A stretch of 64,000 bases of DNA from Gerris lacustris (lineage: Eukaryota > Arthropoda > Insecta > Hemiptera > Gerridae). Location: positions 10,727,877 through 10,791,876 of the forward strand of contig OX578282.1 of the NCBI GenBank assembly GCA_951217055.1, given 5' to 3'. Both the position numbers and the translations under genes were made by a program. Below the pieces are notes generated by a model. That model saw only the letters and a program-made list of their open reading frames with translations. It was not told where the DNA came from and made no database searches. This document shows, piece by piece, positions 47,190-57,939 of this stretch. The number at the start of each line of letters is the position of its first letter. The stretch's first letter is position 1.

Positions 47190-47262
47190 AACACACACAC
47201 ATACATACACATATATACATATATACATACATACACACACACACACATACATACGTACATAT
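47190..47262. repeat. CA/TA/CATA microsatellite
   Basis: Mixed (CA)n, (CATA)n and (TA)n runs within the 3' UTR of the LINE at 46863-49196. Confidence 0.9.
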
Positions 47263-47526
47263 ACATTTAATTTTATTTTTATTATTTTTTTTTTTTTACA
47301 TAGTCCATTTACATTGGTGCAGTAAGTATAATCTTTAACATTAATATTATTAAATTATTTCCAAAATTGATTTAATGAATATAGAGAGAAGTACAAGTTA
47401 GGATAGTATATTTTAGGATTTTTATTAGATTTAATAATCTCGTTTTCATTAACTATTGAGTATTTACAACTTTTATTCTTTTATTTATTTATTATATTTA
47501 GATTATATTTTGTTTATTTTTTATTA

Positions 47527-49194
47527 TCAGTAGTTAAACTGTTTAATAAGATAATTCCTATATCGACTCGCCTCTTTGATATAGTTATATAACTTCATAT
47601 AGTGTTTCCCGTTTAATAGGGCATGCGTTTCCTGTGTTTCTAGCAGGTCATATCCAAAGAACTTAATCCTGTACGGACGTAATATCGGGCAAACAGCTAA
47701 GAAGTGCATCATATCTTCTGGTTCATTTAAATTGCACATGGAGCAGCGTTTATCTGATTCAGATCTCCAGACCTGAAAATTTAAGTTTAAGAGCCCTCCT
47801 CGGGCTTTCATGATGGTCGCTATAAAATCAGTGCTATTAGAATCGTTTGCATAATAACGCGGGCATTCATAATTAAGTTGTTTATACAAAACATTAGAAG
47901 ATTGTCTCGCTGCACATATGGCATCTTCTTTAGTCTTTCTCTTCACAGCCGACAGCAAGAAACCCATGTCCCTCTCCATGATGTCAACGTCTGATTCCGC
48001 CCAGTCATATTCTATATGGTGCAAACTCAACAAGTATTTCCATTCTCGGTACCAAGAGCTATTCTTTTGCATTGCGATTTTTGCTAGTTTGTTAGGGAGT
48101 CTGTGCTCTTCCATTCTTAGTACTTTAATTATAAATTTCGTATGAATTTTTAGAGTATTGTCGAATAGCAGTAATATATCTGTTTCAATTTGCAGTAAGT
48201 AACCTGGAGTGTACTGAGGCAGAGACGGAAGTTTTTTTAAGAACAACCTTTGAACTTTTTCTAATTGGTTAAACTGCCGGTAGCCCCACACTTGAGCACC
48301 GTAGCAAAGCACACTACTAACAACAGCGTCAAATACCATTAATTTCTTTGAATAGGGTACATCTTTACACATTAAAATCGAATTCCATGAAACGTTTACA
48401 CATAATTTTGCGGCCGTCGTTTTTTCAACGAAATGCTTGTCGAAGCAAAGTTTCAGAGTTAGTATCGAGCCGAGATATTTATAGCTGCTGACTATTTCCA
48501 GTTTTTTGTTACCGTAATACCATATCTCTTTATTTTTTATCTTACCTCCGTTCCTGAACACGAGAATTTGAGACTTCTGAAGGTTTATATGCAGTGACCA
48601 CAGTGCGCAGTATTCCTCAAGTTTGTTGATCATCTGTTGCATTATTAATATGTTGTCTGAGATAAGAACTAGATCGTCAGCATAGGCTAGCACTCGTACG
48701 GTTACATCTCCGATCTTGATGCCCCCTCCTATGAACTCAAATATGTCATTAAGGAAAAGAGAAAAGAGTAAAGGGCTTAAGGGACAACCTTGTCTTACTC
48801 CTGAGTTAGTTGAGAAGAAGTCGGAAACACCACCATGACACCAAACTGCAGCACTCGTATTTTTATATAAAGATCGTAAAACGTTCACGAGCTTGCTTGA
48901 AACACCCAGACTCAACAGCTTATAAAACAAGTCACGTCTATCTAACGAATCGAATGCAGCTTTCAGGTCTACAAAAAACGCGTATATCCGTCTATTTTCA
49001 CTTTTCACTTTCATCTGTATTATCGACATAAGCGTAAATATGTTGTCCAACGTAGAGTAATTGGCTCGGAAGCCAGCTTGGCACTCATGTAAGATTCTAT
49101 TAGAATCCTCCCAGTCAGCGAGCCTTTGCAATATAAGACATAAAAATAGTTTACCAATACTGTCCAAAAACGAAATACCTCGTGTAATCTTAAT
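47527..49194 (-). CDS. Non-LTR retrotransposon reverse transcriptase, N-terminally truncated
   Basis: 556 codons, no internal stop. The reading frame runs on upstream to 49434, but those first 80 codons are antisense to the piggyBac-like host and are not part of the protein. It begins inside the RT domain (RGISFLDSIGKLF) and has FFVDLKAAFDSLDR, SGVRQGCPLSPLLFSL and LAYADDLVLIS, which carries the catalytic YADD. A thumb and a C-terminal zinc-knuckle-like CSMCNLNEPEDMMHF...C follow. The endonuclease and RT N-terminus are missing, so it cannot be autonomous. The superfamily (CR1-, L2- or Jockey-like) is not certain from sequence alone. Confidence 0.9.
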   Translation of the reverse strand: MKITRGISFLDSIGKLFLCLILQRLADWEDSNRILHECQAGFRANYSTLDNIFTLMSIIQMKVKSENRRIYAFFVDLKAAFDSLDRRDLFYKLLSLGVSSKLVNVLRSLYKNTSAAVWCHGGVSDFFSTNSGVRQGCPLSPLLFSLFLNDIFEFIGGGIKIGDVTVRVLAYADDLVLISDNILIMQQMINKLEEYCALWSLHINLQKSQILVFRNGGKIKNKEIWYYGNKKLEIVSSYKYLGSILTLKLCFDKHFVEKTTAAKLCVNVSWNSILMCKDVPYSKKLMVFDAVVSSVLCYGAQVWGYRQFNQLEKVQRLFLKKLPSLPQYTPGYLLQIETDILLLFDNTLKIHTKFIIKVLRMEEHRLPNKLAKIAMQKNSSWYREWKYLLSLHHIEYDWAESDVDIMERDMGFLLSAVKRKTKEDAICAARQSSNVLYKQLNYECPRYYANDSNSTDFIATIMKARGGLLNLNFQVWRSESDKRCSMCNLNEPEDMMHFLAVCPILRPYRIKFFGYDLLETQETHALLNGKHYMKLYNYIKEASRYRNYLIKQFNY

Positions 49195-49298
49195 TATATA
49201 GATATAATTAAGACTGTTGTTAATTTGTTTTTTAAGTTGTATTTTTATTTTCATTAACAAAATAAGTGACAAATAGGTCGAAGAAATGTTTATTATTA

Positions 49299-49520
49299 AT
49301 GAGGGAAATCTCTGACATCGAATATAATGATGAAGATGAAGACCATTTAGATTTTTGTCGTGATAGTGACTCAGACTTACCAGACGATATTGTGTCTTCT
49401 GATAACGACATTGATGACCCTGATTTTGATCCATTTATAGAAATAATTGTTGGAACGATGGTGCAAAACGCCATAGATGTTTCAGAGGCCCAATTAAACT
49501 TATTAATACTTTATACTTAA
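49299..49520 (+). pseudogene. piggyBac-type transposase N-terminal remnant
   Basis: From ATG at 49299: MREISDIEYNDEDEDHLDF, SDSDLPDDIVSSDNDIDD, DPDFDPF, then a non-acidic end and stop TAA (about 73 codons). A short, strongly acidic N-terminus straight after the element's end is usual in piggyBac transposases; the catalytic core is absent. Confidence 0.5.
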
Positions 49521-49911
49521 TATAGTTTATTAATATTTGACAAATGCTAGTAATCCTTTCTCTAGCAGTGTTAAAATATTTTCATATATGCTCAAAATAG
49601 ATGGCGATAAATATATCTTATATAAAGGTAACGAAAATCGAATTATTGTTAAGTGTAGGTGTATAGGAATTATTGTAAGTGTAAGAGCGTTTTCTTTTTA
49701 TTTATATATACTTAGGCACCAGCTATAAATTTAGTTAATATTGTGATTATAGTCGTATTAAAGGCCTTTATTTATATTTTAACACCAATGCTGAAAATTA
49801 TTTTATATTAACGAAACTATCAAAAGAAAATTGTGATGAAGAATAACTTCGTAAAAATTACGAAGCAGTACCTATAACGTACTAATACGTGGCAGTACCA
49901 CTCTAGGGTTA

Positions 49912-50115
49912 AGGCTCAAGTGCACGGGGCGAGTTTACAAGCTACAAGCCGGCTTTTTTACAAGCAGCTTGTAAACTAGCCCAGTCTACTTGATGCACTC
50001 GCTCCATTAGCTGCTACTAAAAAAGCTCTGGAAAAAGTTGACCATACCGGCGACTTTAGATGCCACTCGCCAGTTTTTGAGCAAGCTAGCTTGTAAACTA
50101 GCCGAGTGTACTCAT
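49912..50115. mobile_element. Possible MITE next to the piggyBac-like element
   Basis: gcgagtttacaagct near 49940 and agcttgtaaactagc near 50090 are inverted; outer parts (ctcaagtgcac / gtgtactca) match loosely. More copies of acaagc/gcttgt lie inside. No convincing target duplication. Confidence 0.4.
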
Positions 50116-50159
50116 AGTTGCTTGTGCACAAGCGGCAAAGTAGCATTGGTCTAAAAGAA

Positions 50160-51318
50160 TTTTAATACAAACCCAACAAATTTTCACAACACCAACAGGA
50201 AAATGTCAGCACCACATGGTTTCTCCATTCTTTCGGCTCGCCCACATCCATATAATTTAGAATATATTTAGTAGTTAAATCATATTACCATTTTATCCTA
50301 AAATTTATATTGCATGAGTAATTAAAAATAAATAGATAATATCGGATTTAAATTCAGTCATTCTATGTATTTGAAAAAGTTTTTGTACGAATTTGTCATA
50401 ATAAACTTTTTTTCTACTAAGGGATTTAATGTAGTTTTTTTGTTTATTTAAATTATTTAGCTGCTTTATTTTCACTTAATTTAAAATAACACATTTTATG
50501 ATTAATTATCATTTTTGCCTTCATATAATTTGGCTTTGATTATTACCTTTGATAAAAAAACGTAAGTTGAATTTTTTAAATAAAATTATATTATTAGGGC
50601 AAGCGGGCACCAGAAGCTGTGCGGCGCGGAGTGGAGTCAAGTTGACTCCGCTTGTGAAATCAGATCTCATTGATTTAAATGGAAGGGTGGCCACCGGTTG
50701 CGGAGCTGAGCCTAGCGGCGCATCTCTACTCCACTTTGTCGGTCGGTTCTAAAAGCTGACTCCGCTTCCCCCTCTACCCACCACAATAATATTATTGTGA
50801 ACGAGGCAAATAAATGAAGTATAAAAAAAGTTATCTGTGCTGGCACATTTAAGAAAGGGTTTTAATTTAGCTGTTACAGCCCTCCGATATCCGACTTCTG
50901 ATGATTTTCATATATAAAAAAAATACGTGTGGTGTCGTGGGACACCCGGTAGGTAACTAACTATTTGTACTAGCGGAGTTAAGGCAAAATTAAATGAAAA
51001 TCTTTTTATTATCTTTGAAGCGAGCGTCTTTCAATAAATAATGTATTGTATATTAAGAAAAAAGGTAATGATAAATTTATAGTTAAAGCAGATGGTTGTA
51101 GAACGAAAAAGAACTGTCCTCCCAGGCCCCGTCGGCATATTACTCCAATTAAATATTAAAATAAAAAACATAAATCATTAACTCACAAAAACTTCTGCTT
51201 GTATCAGGTTGAAATGTTACATGCTTGTTTCAATTGTACTGAAGGTGATGTATACAAAGTTTCATTTAAATCTTTACTAGGATATATTGGGATCGACACC
51301 TTTTTAACGATTAATATA
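50160..51318. other. Intergenic stretch with one GC-rich patch
   Basis: 50598-50780 is GC-richer (ctgtgcggcgcggagtgg, gttgactccgcttg repeated and inverted), a possible MITE with gactccgctt words. The rest is AT-rich with no gene. Confidence 0.4.
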
Positions 51319-52066
51319 TGTAGGGATGTGTGATGGACCACTTAGGTGTAAAAAATTACAATTAAATAATTTTAATGAGACGTTTCGACCCTTATTTACA
51401 AGGTCATCCTCAGTCACAGCTTCATTTATTTACATGTTGGTACTGTAATCACATACTTCTTTATCTCCATAAGAGAAAGTCATAATTTAAAAAACCGATT
51501 ATTAACAATTATGTTTCATCTTCGTCAAACTCAAATCAGTCATAATGAAGTTAAAATTTAAAAAACAAAAAAATATATTAACAGGCTCATAAACATAATA
51601 CATAACAACGAATTTACGATTAATAAACAATTAATTTAATTTATATAAACATTAAAAAAAAAACAGATAACATTAACATGGTTTATTAAACAAAAATTTA
51701 AAAAGATAATCGCCACTGCATTTAATGTTTAAATAAATTAAATTAATTGTTAATTAATCGTAAATTCGTTGTTATGTATTATGATTATGAGCCTGTTAAT
51801 ATATTTTTTTGTTTTTTAAATTTCAACTTCATTATGACTGATTTGAGTTAAAATAAGAGTTAAGACGAAACATAATTGTTAATAATCGGTTTTTTAAATT
51901 ATGACTTTCTCTTATGGAGATAAAGAAGTATGTGATTACAGTACCAACATGTAAATAAATAAAGCTGTGACTGAGGATGACCTTGTAAATAAGGGTCGAA
52001 ACGTCTCATTAAAATTATTTAATTGTAATTTTTTTACACCTAAGCGGTCCATCACACATCCCTACA
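51319..52066. mobile_element. Foldback element, ~340-bp arms, hammerhead-like motif in each arm
   Basis: Left arm 51319-51655 and right arm 51723-52066 are close inverted copies (tgtagggatgtgtgatgg at each end). On the + strand 51971-52002 reads CTGAGGA, t, GACCTT...AAGGGTC stem, GAAACG; the left arm carries its inverse at 51382-51413. No coding sequence. Arm identity is high, so it is young or maintained by conversion. Confidence 0.88.
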
Positions 52067-52069
52067 AAA

Positions 52070-53000
52070 ATTAAATCTTTATACGTTAGAACGTAAGATA
52101 TAGCTTTTTCCGATTCACTCCCGGGCTCCAGAACGTGCCATAAGGAACTTCGTTCCAAAAATTAAAGTTTAGTTCATACCAATATAACCATAAAAGTAGC
52201 TTTTCAGGGACAAATCTAGTTTTGTAGACAACGTATCACACATAATTATTTAATTAAATTATAATGAAGGAGGAGGAGAATAGTTTGCAACACCTTAGTG
52301 CTGTGTAGGTTTAGTAGTATTTATTATCGGAAAGGATAAAATTAAGTATTTAGTGTAATTTTTATATATTTTATATTTTAGAATTAGATTTGGACAGTTG
52401 TCGTTAATGTTTCCGTTTACCATATGGTGGGGGTGGTCAACCCCTCCATCCCACAGTCTTGTACTCTGTATTTTTTACACCAAAAAAAAACAATTAAAAA
52501 TAGAAATAGGTTTCTAGAAAAATGATCGAAAAATTTTAAAGAAGTAAGATCGCTTCTAAACTGTGGTTTAAAAAAAAAAATCAACAAAATCTAAAATCGA
52601 TTCTGACTATGGGTAAAACAAGTATTCAACATTATTATTCCTATAGTTAATTGCCAGGGCGTTATTTAGGGCCTTTTTTTAGGGTCCGTAGGCAAAACCA
52701 ATGACCCTTATATTTTCCTGCGTGGGTCTGTCTGTCCGTCCGTCCGTCTGTCGCCTCAGCCTGTTGCTCTCACGGCTACACCTTTTGTCCGATCACTTTG
52801 AAATTTGGCATATATGTGTATAGTACCTACCCACACATTTTAAAAATTACCGACCTAAAAAATAAACATAACTTAAGTGTTAAAACATTTTTTTTTTTTT
52901 TTTGTCGAGATCGTGTGGTGTGGGGTTTCATATGATAGGGTACTTCGTCCTGATTGCAAAAATATATAATTTTTTGATTATATACTTTGATAGGGTGAGC
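52070..53000. other. Intergenic stretch with repeat fragment
   Basis: 52680-52830 (agggtccgtaggcaaaac, (GTCC)n, gaaatttggcatatatg) is a fragment of a repeat also seen at 28855 and, in part, near 19650. No gene. Confidence 0.5.
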
Positions 53001-53003
53001 GTA

Positions 53004-54229
53004 GAAAAAAATGTTTGTCTCATTGAATAGATTAAGTCAGTTTTTTTTTCCCGACCTAAAATTCCAATTTTATATTTGAAGTTCACGTTTACGCGAGCGT
53101 TACTCGTGAACGCTTGGACGGATAACGTTGTCCAACGAACTCGTCCTGGGCATTGGTGAAATGAACATGTCTACCAAATGTCATCGGTCGACATTTATTC
53201 AAGTTATCGTCACACATTTCATAATTCGCGGACACACAGACCGACAGACACGAGACCAAAAATGTTCCCTGATGTCTGAAACGGATTTCTGTCTTGGAAT
53301 TTTTAAAATCGGAGACATAAAAGTTTTTCGTTCTCAAAAGTGAACACAATGCTTCCGTTACCTTCGGTAAGCTCCCTTCGGTAAGCTCGGAAGCAATAAA
53401 TAAATAAGTAAGTAAGAAGTAAGTTAATTAAATAAATAAATCATACAGCAAAATAAAGTTAAATAAAAATAATAAGGCAATAATCCGAAATTTGTATAAC
53501 AACTAAAAATAAAAGTTTTTCTTTCTCAAAAGTGAACACAATGCTTCCGTTACCTTCGGTAAGCTCGGAAGCTATACAATAAATTATTTAACTTCAATAG
53601 ACGCAAAAAACCACGAAAAATAAATAAATAAATAAATAAAATATAAACAAAAATACATAATCAAATAATAAACAAATGCTCGAAAACAGGTTATATATAA
53701 AATGGCATACCGGAATGTGGAAGAAGTAGTGTAACATGTAATCGGTTTTAAATTTATTCGTTTTATAATCTTTTGTCTGAGTTATAATATTTGCCTATAT
53801 TTTATTTGTTGGCAATTTTTTATGTTTTCCTTCCGAGCTTACCGAAGGTAACGGAAGTATTGTATTCACTTTTGAGAACGAAAAACTTTTATATCTCCGA
53901 TTTTAAAAATTCCAAGACAGAAATCCGTTTCAGACATCAGGAAACATTTTTGTTCCCGTGTCTGTCTGTCTGTCTGTCTGTCGGTCTGTGTGTCCGCGAA
54001 TTATGAAACGTGTGACGATACCTCGAGTAAATGTCGACCGATTTTGATGAAATTTGGTAGACATGTTCATTTTACCAATGCCCAGGACGAGTTCGTGGGA
54101 CAACGTTATCCGTCCAAGCGTTCACGAGTAACGCTCGAGTAAACGTGAACTTCAGATTTTAAATTGAAATTTTAGGTCGGGAAAAAAATCTAACTTTATC
54201 TATCCAATGAGGCAAACATTTTTTTAGTA
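53004..54229. repeat. Large inverted pair of an interspersed repeat family
   Basis: Left copy 53004-53395 (plus) and right copy 53826-54229 (minus): gacctaaaattcc / aaattttaggtc, cgttactcgtgaacgct / agcgttcacgagtaacg, ggacagacaga-type runs, ttggaatttttaaaatcgga. A third partial copy, 53511-53571, holds only the terminal block ending ggtaagctcggaagc. It is the same family as at 16395, 57940 and 62172. Confidence 0.82.
53959..53990. repeat. (TGTC)n microsatellite
   Basis: Six to seven units of gtctgtctg inside the right copy of the 53004-54229 inverted repeat. The left copy has gacagacaga at the mirrored place. Confidence 0.85.
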
Positions 54230-54617
54230 AAACCAACAGCGACACCGCTATGAAGTGTTAAAGATCTTTAAAACTATTAATTGTTTTTACACAATAAACA
54301 ATATATCAAAAAAGTAATATAACAATAATTTTAATGTTAATATAACAATAACTATTTATATTGTTTATTAAGATGATCTGCATAGACGCTCCTATCTCTA
54401 CAACATTATATGTTTAAAGTCCGGTTCGTTGGCAAAAAAATACTTTATCAGAAGTTTGTTCACGTGTTTTGAGAATATCAGACCCATAGGATAGTTTATA
54501 GTAGGCTTTTTAGCATTTTAAAAATAACGAGCTTTAGGTGGAACGCAGTGTTGCCTACGGACCCTCGCTGTATACTGGCTAGCACACAATTGACCTGTTT
54601 CTTTGGGATATGGACTA

Positions 54618-55252
54618 AAGGTGGGTTCATAGCTAGCGGATACGTAATTGCGTAGCGGAGGGATTCATCTATGGCAACTCTTTTGCGGCGCCGCAGAAAG
54701 TTGGTTCCAAACCATCTTTTTTGCGGTGCCGCTTTACAACCTGTATGAAACCTTCACTTCGTCCTCTTCTTATTTCCTTTCTGTTTTTATGTTAAAATTG
54801 TATTATAATAATATACATATTTGTATGTGTTCATTTGTTCCTGCATTATTTTTTTTTATTAAAATCTGTGTTTTATCTGTGTTTAATCTACATTTTTTAT
54901 CAGTGTTTTATCTTTATCTGTGCATGCATGTATGTCCATGTTTATATATCTGTGCTTATTATATCTGTTCCTACATTATTTTTATTATATACCTATTTCT
55001 TATTTATATAATAATCAAAGTCCTCATCTTTAATCTTATTATATAAGTTTTTTTTAAGCAAGAGAACTAAATTAAAGTTGAAAAAAACGATGTTATAGTT
55101 GGCTTTGTTTATAACATGGCCGACCGAAACTCGAGGGGAGGGAAACAACAAACAACGACTCCGTCCTCTGTCTCGGCGGTTCTCCGAAGATATATTGTTA
55201 TCTGTATAGCCCTCCGCAAATACGTATCCGCTAGCTGTGAACCCACCTTAAA
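54618..55252. mobile_element. MITE, possibly Harbinger-like, with adjacent inverted partial copy
   Basis: Ends aaggtgggttcatagctagc and inverted equivalent at 55220-55250, including GCGGATACGTA. The short ORF here is chance. A second copy of the left part follows immediately in inverted orientation (55253-55503), ending again in ...gagcccaccttaa, so three terminal sequences lie in 890 bp. Confidence 0.75.
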
Positions 55253-55503
55253 ACACAGATTTTAATAAAAAATAATGCAGGAACAAATGAACAGATATAA
55301 ATATATTATAATAAAACAATTTTAAAATAAAAACAGAAAGGAAATAAGAAGAGGTTGAAGTGAAGGTTTCATACTGGTTTTAAAGCGGCACCGCAAAAAA
55401 GATGGTTTGGAACCAACTTTCTGCGGCGCCACAAAAGAGTTGCCATAAATGAATCCCTTCGGGCCTCCGCAATTACGTATCCGCTGGCTATGAGCCCACC
55501 TTA
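55253..55503 (-). mobile_element. Inverted partial copy of the 54618 element
   Basis: Reads as the inverse of 54618-54860: gaaggtttcatac, agatggtttggaaccaac, gcggcgccacaaaagagttg, tacgtatccgctggc. It may be half of a larger foldback, or a second insertion at the same site. Confidence 0.75.
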
Positions 55504-56122
55504 AGTTAAAATTATCATCATAGGTGTTATCGAACTAGTCCGACTTTAGGGAACAATACTTTGGACTCATGGAAAACAAACTTTACTGGAGATTCCCCAA
55601 GGTTACTGATTACAATATCTAATGGTTCGATATAATACAAAGGATTAAATTATTATGTATTGAAGGTTAAATCTTTTGTTAAAATAAACACATTGAAATA
55701 TTACTTGTTTCTTCTTGCTTAACATTTTGATGTAAATTAAATGCAGGTCAATGATAAGCGAGTCAAGTCAATGATAAGCATCATTAGAGAATAATGCAGC
55801 GTGGGTAAGAAATATTTGTTGAATAGAAATTGGGACAAAGTTTCTTAAGGTGAATATATTGCTCACTAGAAATTCACTGTGAGTAATATAGTGGACTATG
55901 TATGAAGGTTGGATGACCTCAGTTGACAATAGAAAGTGGCCACCGTATGCTTAGTTGATTATTTGATCACGTCCTTTCGATTTTACCCTAAACCATTATT
56001 GAAATAGGTTATTTCATAACAATACTATAGGTTTAACAGGCAAGTACACAGTTGTTTCTTAAGTGTCAGTCATGAGTCACAGAATAAACTTTTCTCCGGG
56101 TTATGAAATGATGTCTAGAGAC

Positions 56123-56920
56123 CAGTGGCGGATTAAAGGGGGGGGCGGGGGGGGCGACCGCCCCCCCCTTGATTATACTTTTTTCCAACGACTACCAAAT
56201 TTCGTATCAGAAATGCATAAAAGCGCTGTTTTGAGGGGTAATATTTTCAAAATTTTCCGAGGGAGGACCCTCGGCCCCGCAATATCCCCCCCCCCCCCCT
56301 TTGTTATTGCCAATCTGAATCAACCGCATTTATTCCAATAAAAATAAGTACGAGTATTTACTTTGATTCGATGGTCTTCAAATAGATATAATAACTTATC
56401 TAAATTAATTTACTTAATTTAACTATTTTTTTCTAAATTGTCATAGGCTTAACGGCTCCTAGATATATAAAACGAAAATATTAAAAATCCCCCTTTTGCT
56501 TCCGAGCTGACCGAAGGTAACAAAGTGTGAAAAATTTTCGTTCTCAAGAACGAAATTTTTTTTAGGTATTTTAGACAAAGGGAATGATTAGGTGCACAAC
56601 TTTTATTGTGTTACAATAACTATACTTTTAACTTTTAATTTTGTATTATATTTTTTTTTTTTAAATGTACTTGTGTTCATGTTCATACTTGTTTTCCAAC
56701 GAACTACACCATATAATCGAGCCAAAAATGACCCTTTTGCCTTTTGTGACTAAGTATCAAAATCAAATTTTACCTCAGAAATGCATTTAAGCGCTGTTTT
56801 GAGAGGTCATATTTTCAAATTTTTCCAGGGGAGGACCCCCGGACCCCCCGCTATATGCACCCTTCAATAATTAACTGCTAACGACACCTATGACTTACGG
56901 TTAAAATATTGTACTGCAGT

Positions 56921-56952
<32 letters not shown>

Positions 56953-57060
56953 GGAATCCTGAGAACTCCCCCCCCCCTTTCCTTAGGGCTTTCCATACTC
57001 CCGAGACCCCTTGGAGGGTCAGATCGCCACCCCCTAGATGACACCCTTAATCCGCCACTG
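56123..57060. mobile_element. hAT-like element, 938 bp, 8-bp duplication CTAGAGAC, with 30-G run
   Basis: Ends CAGTGGCGGATTAA and inverted CAGTGGCGGATTAA; CTAGAGAC at 56115-56122 and 57061-57068. It contains two direct copies of a segment (ttccaacga..., cagaaatgcat, aagcgctgttttgagaggt) at about 56186-56285 and 56692-56860, G/C runs, and a piece of the ggtaagctcggaagc repeat near 56500. No transposase is visible. Confidence 0.88.
56922..56951. repeat. Run of 30 consecutive G
   Basis: Uninterrupted on the + strand. It lies inside the hAT-like element and is bordered by C runs on the right (56970-56979), so it could fold as a G-quadruplex or pair with the C run. Assembly length may be unreliable. 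Confidence 0.95.
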
Positions 57061-57490
57061 CTAGAGACGTCAGAGGTCTTATTAAGATCCGAACAACTAA
57101 ACGACATAATCATTATTTAAAGGCACTAACATCTTTCTGTGACTCAGAAAAGGTACAAGAGTAGACAGAAGAAAGTAAAAAAATAATAAATTATTAGTGT
57201 TAACCGACATATGATAATATTTTACCCAGGGATTTGAGAACCCAATAAGTATGTAACCAAACCGTAACCGTGGTGTATATCTGAAAAATAAATCAGATAC
57301 AAATGAACTCGACACATTTATATTCTCAAAAATATTATACACAAGCATCTTGTTATAAATAAACATATATTTTAGTTCAGAAAAATGACGTTGCTTTCGA
57401 CTTTATTTTTTTTTAAATAAAACTTATAAGAAACAAAAATACATTCCTCCCTTAGGTCTACTTTTCGTTGATCCTGCTTATAACCTTTAT

Positions 57491-57701
57491 CAGTGGCGTA
57501 GCAAGGGGAGGGAAAGGGGGAGGGGGATTTGTGCCCTGGTGTAGCATCTGGGGGCACCAAATTTAACATTGGCGTTTTATTTGTTTTTTTTTCATCGGGT
57601 TGGGGTATTGATCTCGATGTATCGATGTTTGTTCACATCGTTGGAGAGGGCACGAAACCCGTCTTTGTCTCTGGGCGCTGAAAACCCTAGTTACACCCCT
57701 G
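57491..57701. mobile_element. hAT-like MITE
   Basis: 211 bp. Ends CAGTGGCGTAGCAAGG and inverted CAGGGGTGTAACTAGG. Flanks acctttat / ctttttat are an imperfect 8-bp match. G-rich left side as in other hAT-like copies here. Confidence 0.65.
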
Positions 57702-57939
57702 CTTTTTATAATTTATGATGTTCTAACTTTACAAAAAGCAATATACACACACATATATATAGATATGTGTGTGTGTATTCAAATTTAAAAAGTTGTTCGG
57801 TCATATTTTAAAATACGAATTTCTAGTAAAGACTGGGCCTTAAAGGATTTGATTTACATTTCGCTCCAAATAGTTGCATTTATTTTTTATTTTTTTAAAA
57901 AAATTGAGAAAAGTCTCAATTTTGCAATATTTAATATGC

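Larger units (their letters stand above)
46863..49196 (-). mobile_element. 5'-truncated LINE, 2.3 kb, with 14-bp target duplication
   Basis: Flanked by TATAGATATAATTA at 46849-46862 and 49197-49210. On the minus strand it carries an uninterrupted RT ORF (47527-49194), a 3' UTR with CA/TA microsatellite (47190-47262) and an AATAAACATC then (TTCTA)n tail. Truncation at the 5' end, target duplication and a simple-repeat tail are the marks of target-primed reverse transcription. The perfect duplication and open frame suggest a recent insertion. Confidence 0.92.
46605..49908. mobile_element. piggyBac-like element split by a LINE insertion
   Basis: TTAA at 46601-46604 and 49909-49912. Ends CCCTAGAGTGGTACTGC and inverted CCCTAGAGTGGTACTGC are perfect over 17 bases; CTTCGTAAgTTTTAC / CTTCGTAATTTTTAC recurs inside. 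Without the LINE (46863-49196) the element is about 970 bp. Its right part holds an acidic ORF start like a piggyBac transposase N-terminus at 49299. Confidence 0.88.

Noticed and set aside
47527..49194. Viral origin of the reverse transcriptase
   Set aside because: No LTRs, gag, protease or envelope; the truncated 5' end, simple-repeat tail and target duplication fit a non-LTR retrotransposon.
49195..49434. First 80 codons of the long minus-strand ORF as part of the reverse transcriptase
   Set aside because: The 14-bp target duplication at 49197-49210 puts them outside the LINE; they are antisense to the piggyBac-like acidic ORF.
54648..55046. 132-aa ORF with many hydrophobic residues as a membrane protein
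   Set aside because: It runs across a MITE end and T-rich DNA; the hydrophobic residues come from T-rich codons.
56063..56341. 92-aa ORF with glycine and proline runs
   Set aside because: It is a translation of the G and C runs inside a hAT-like element.
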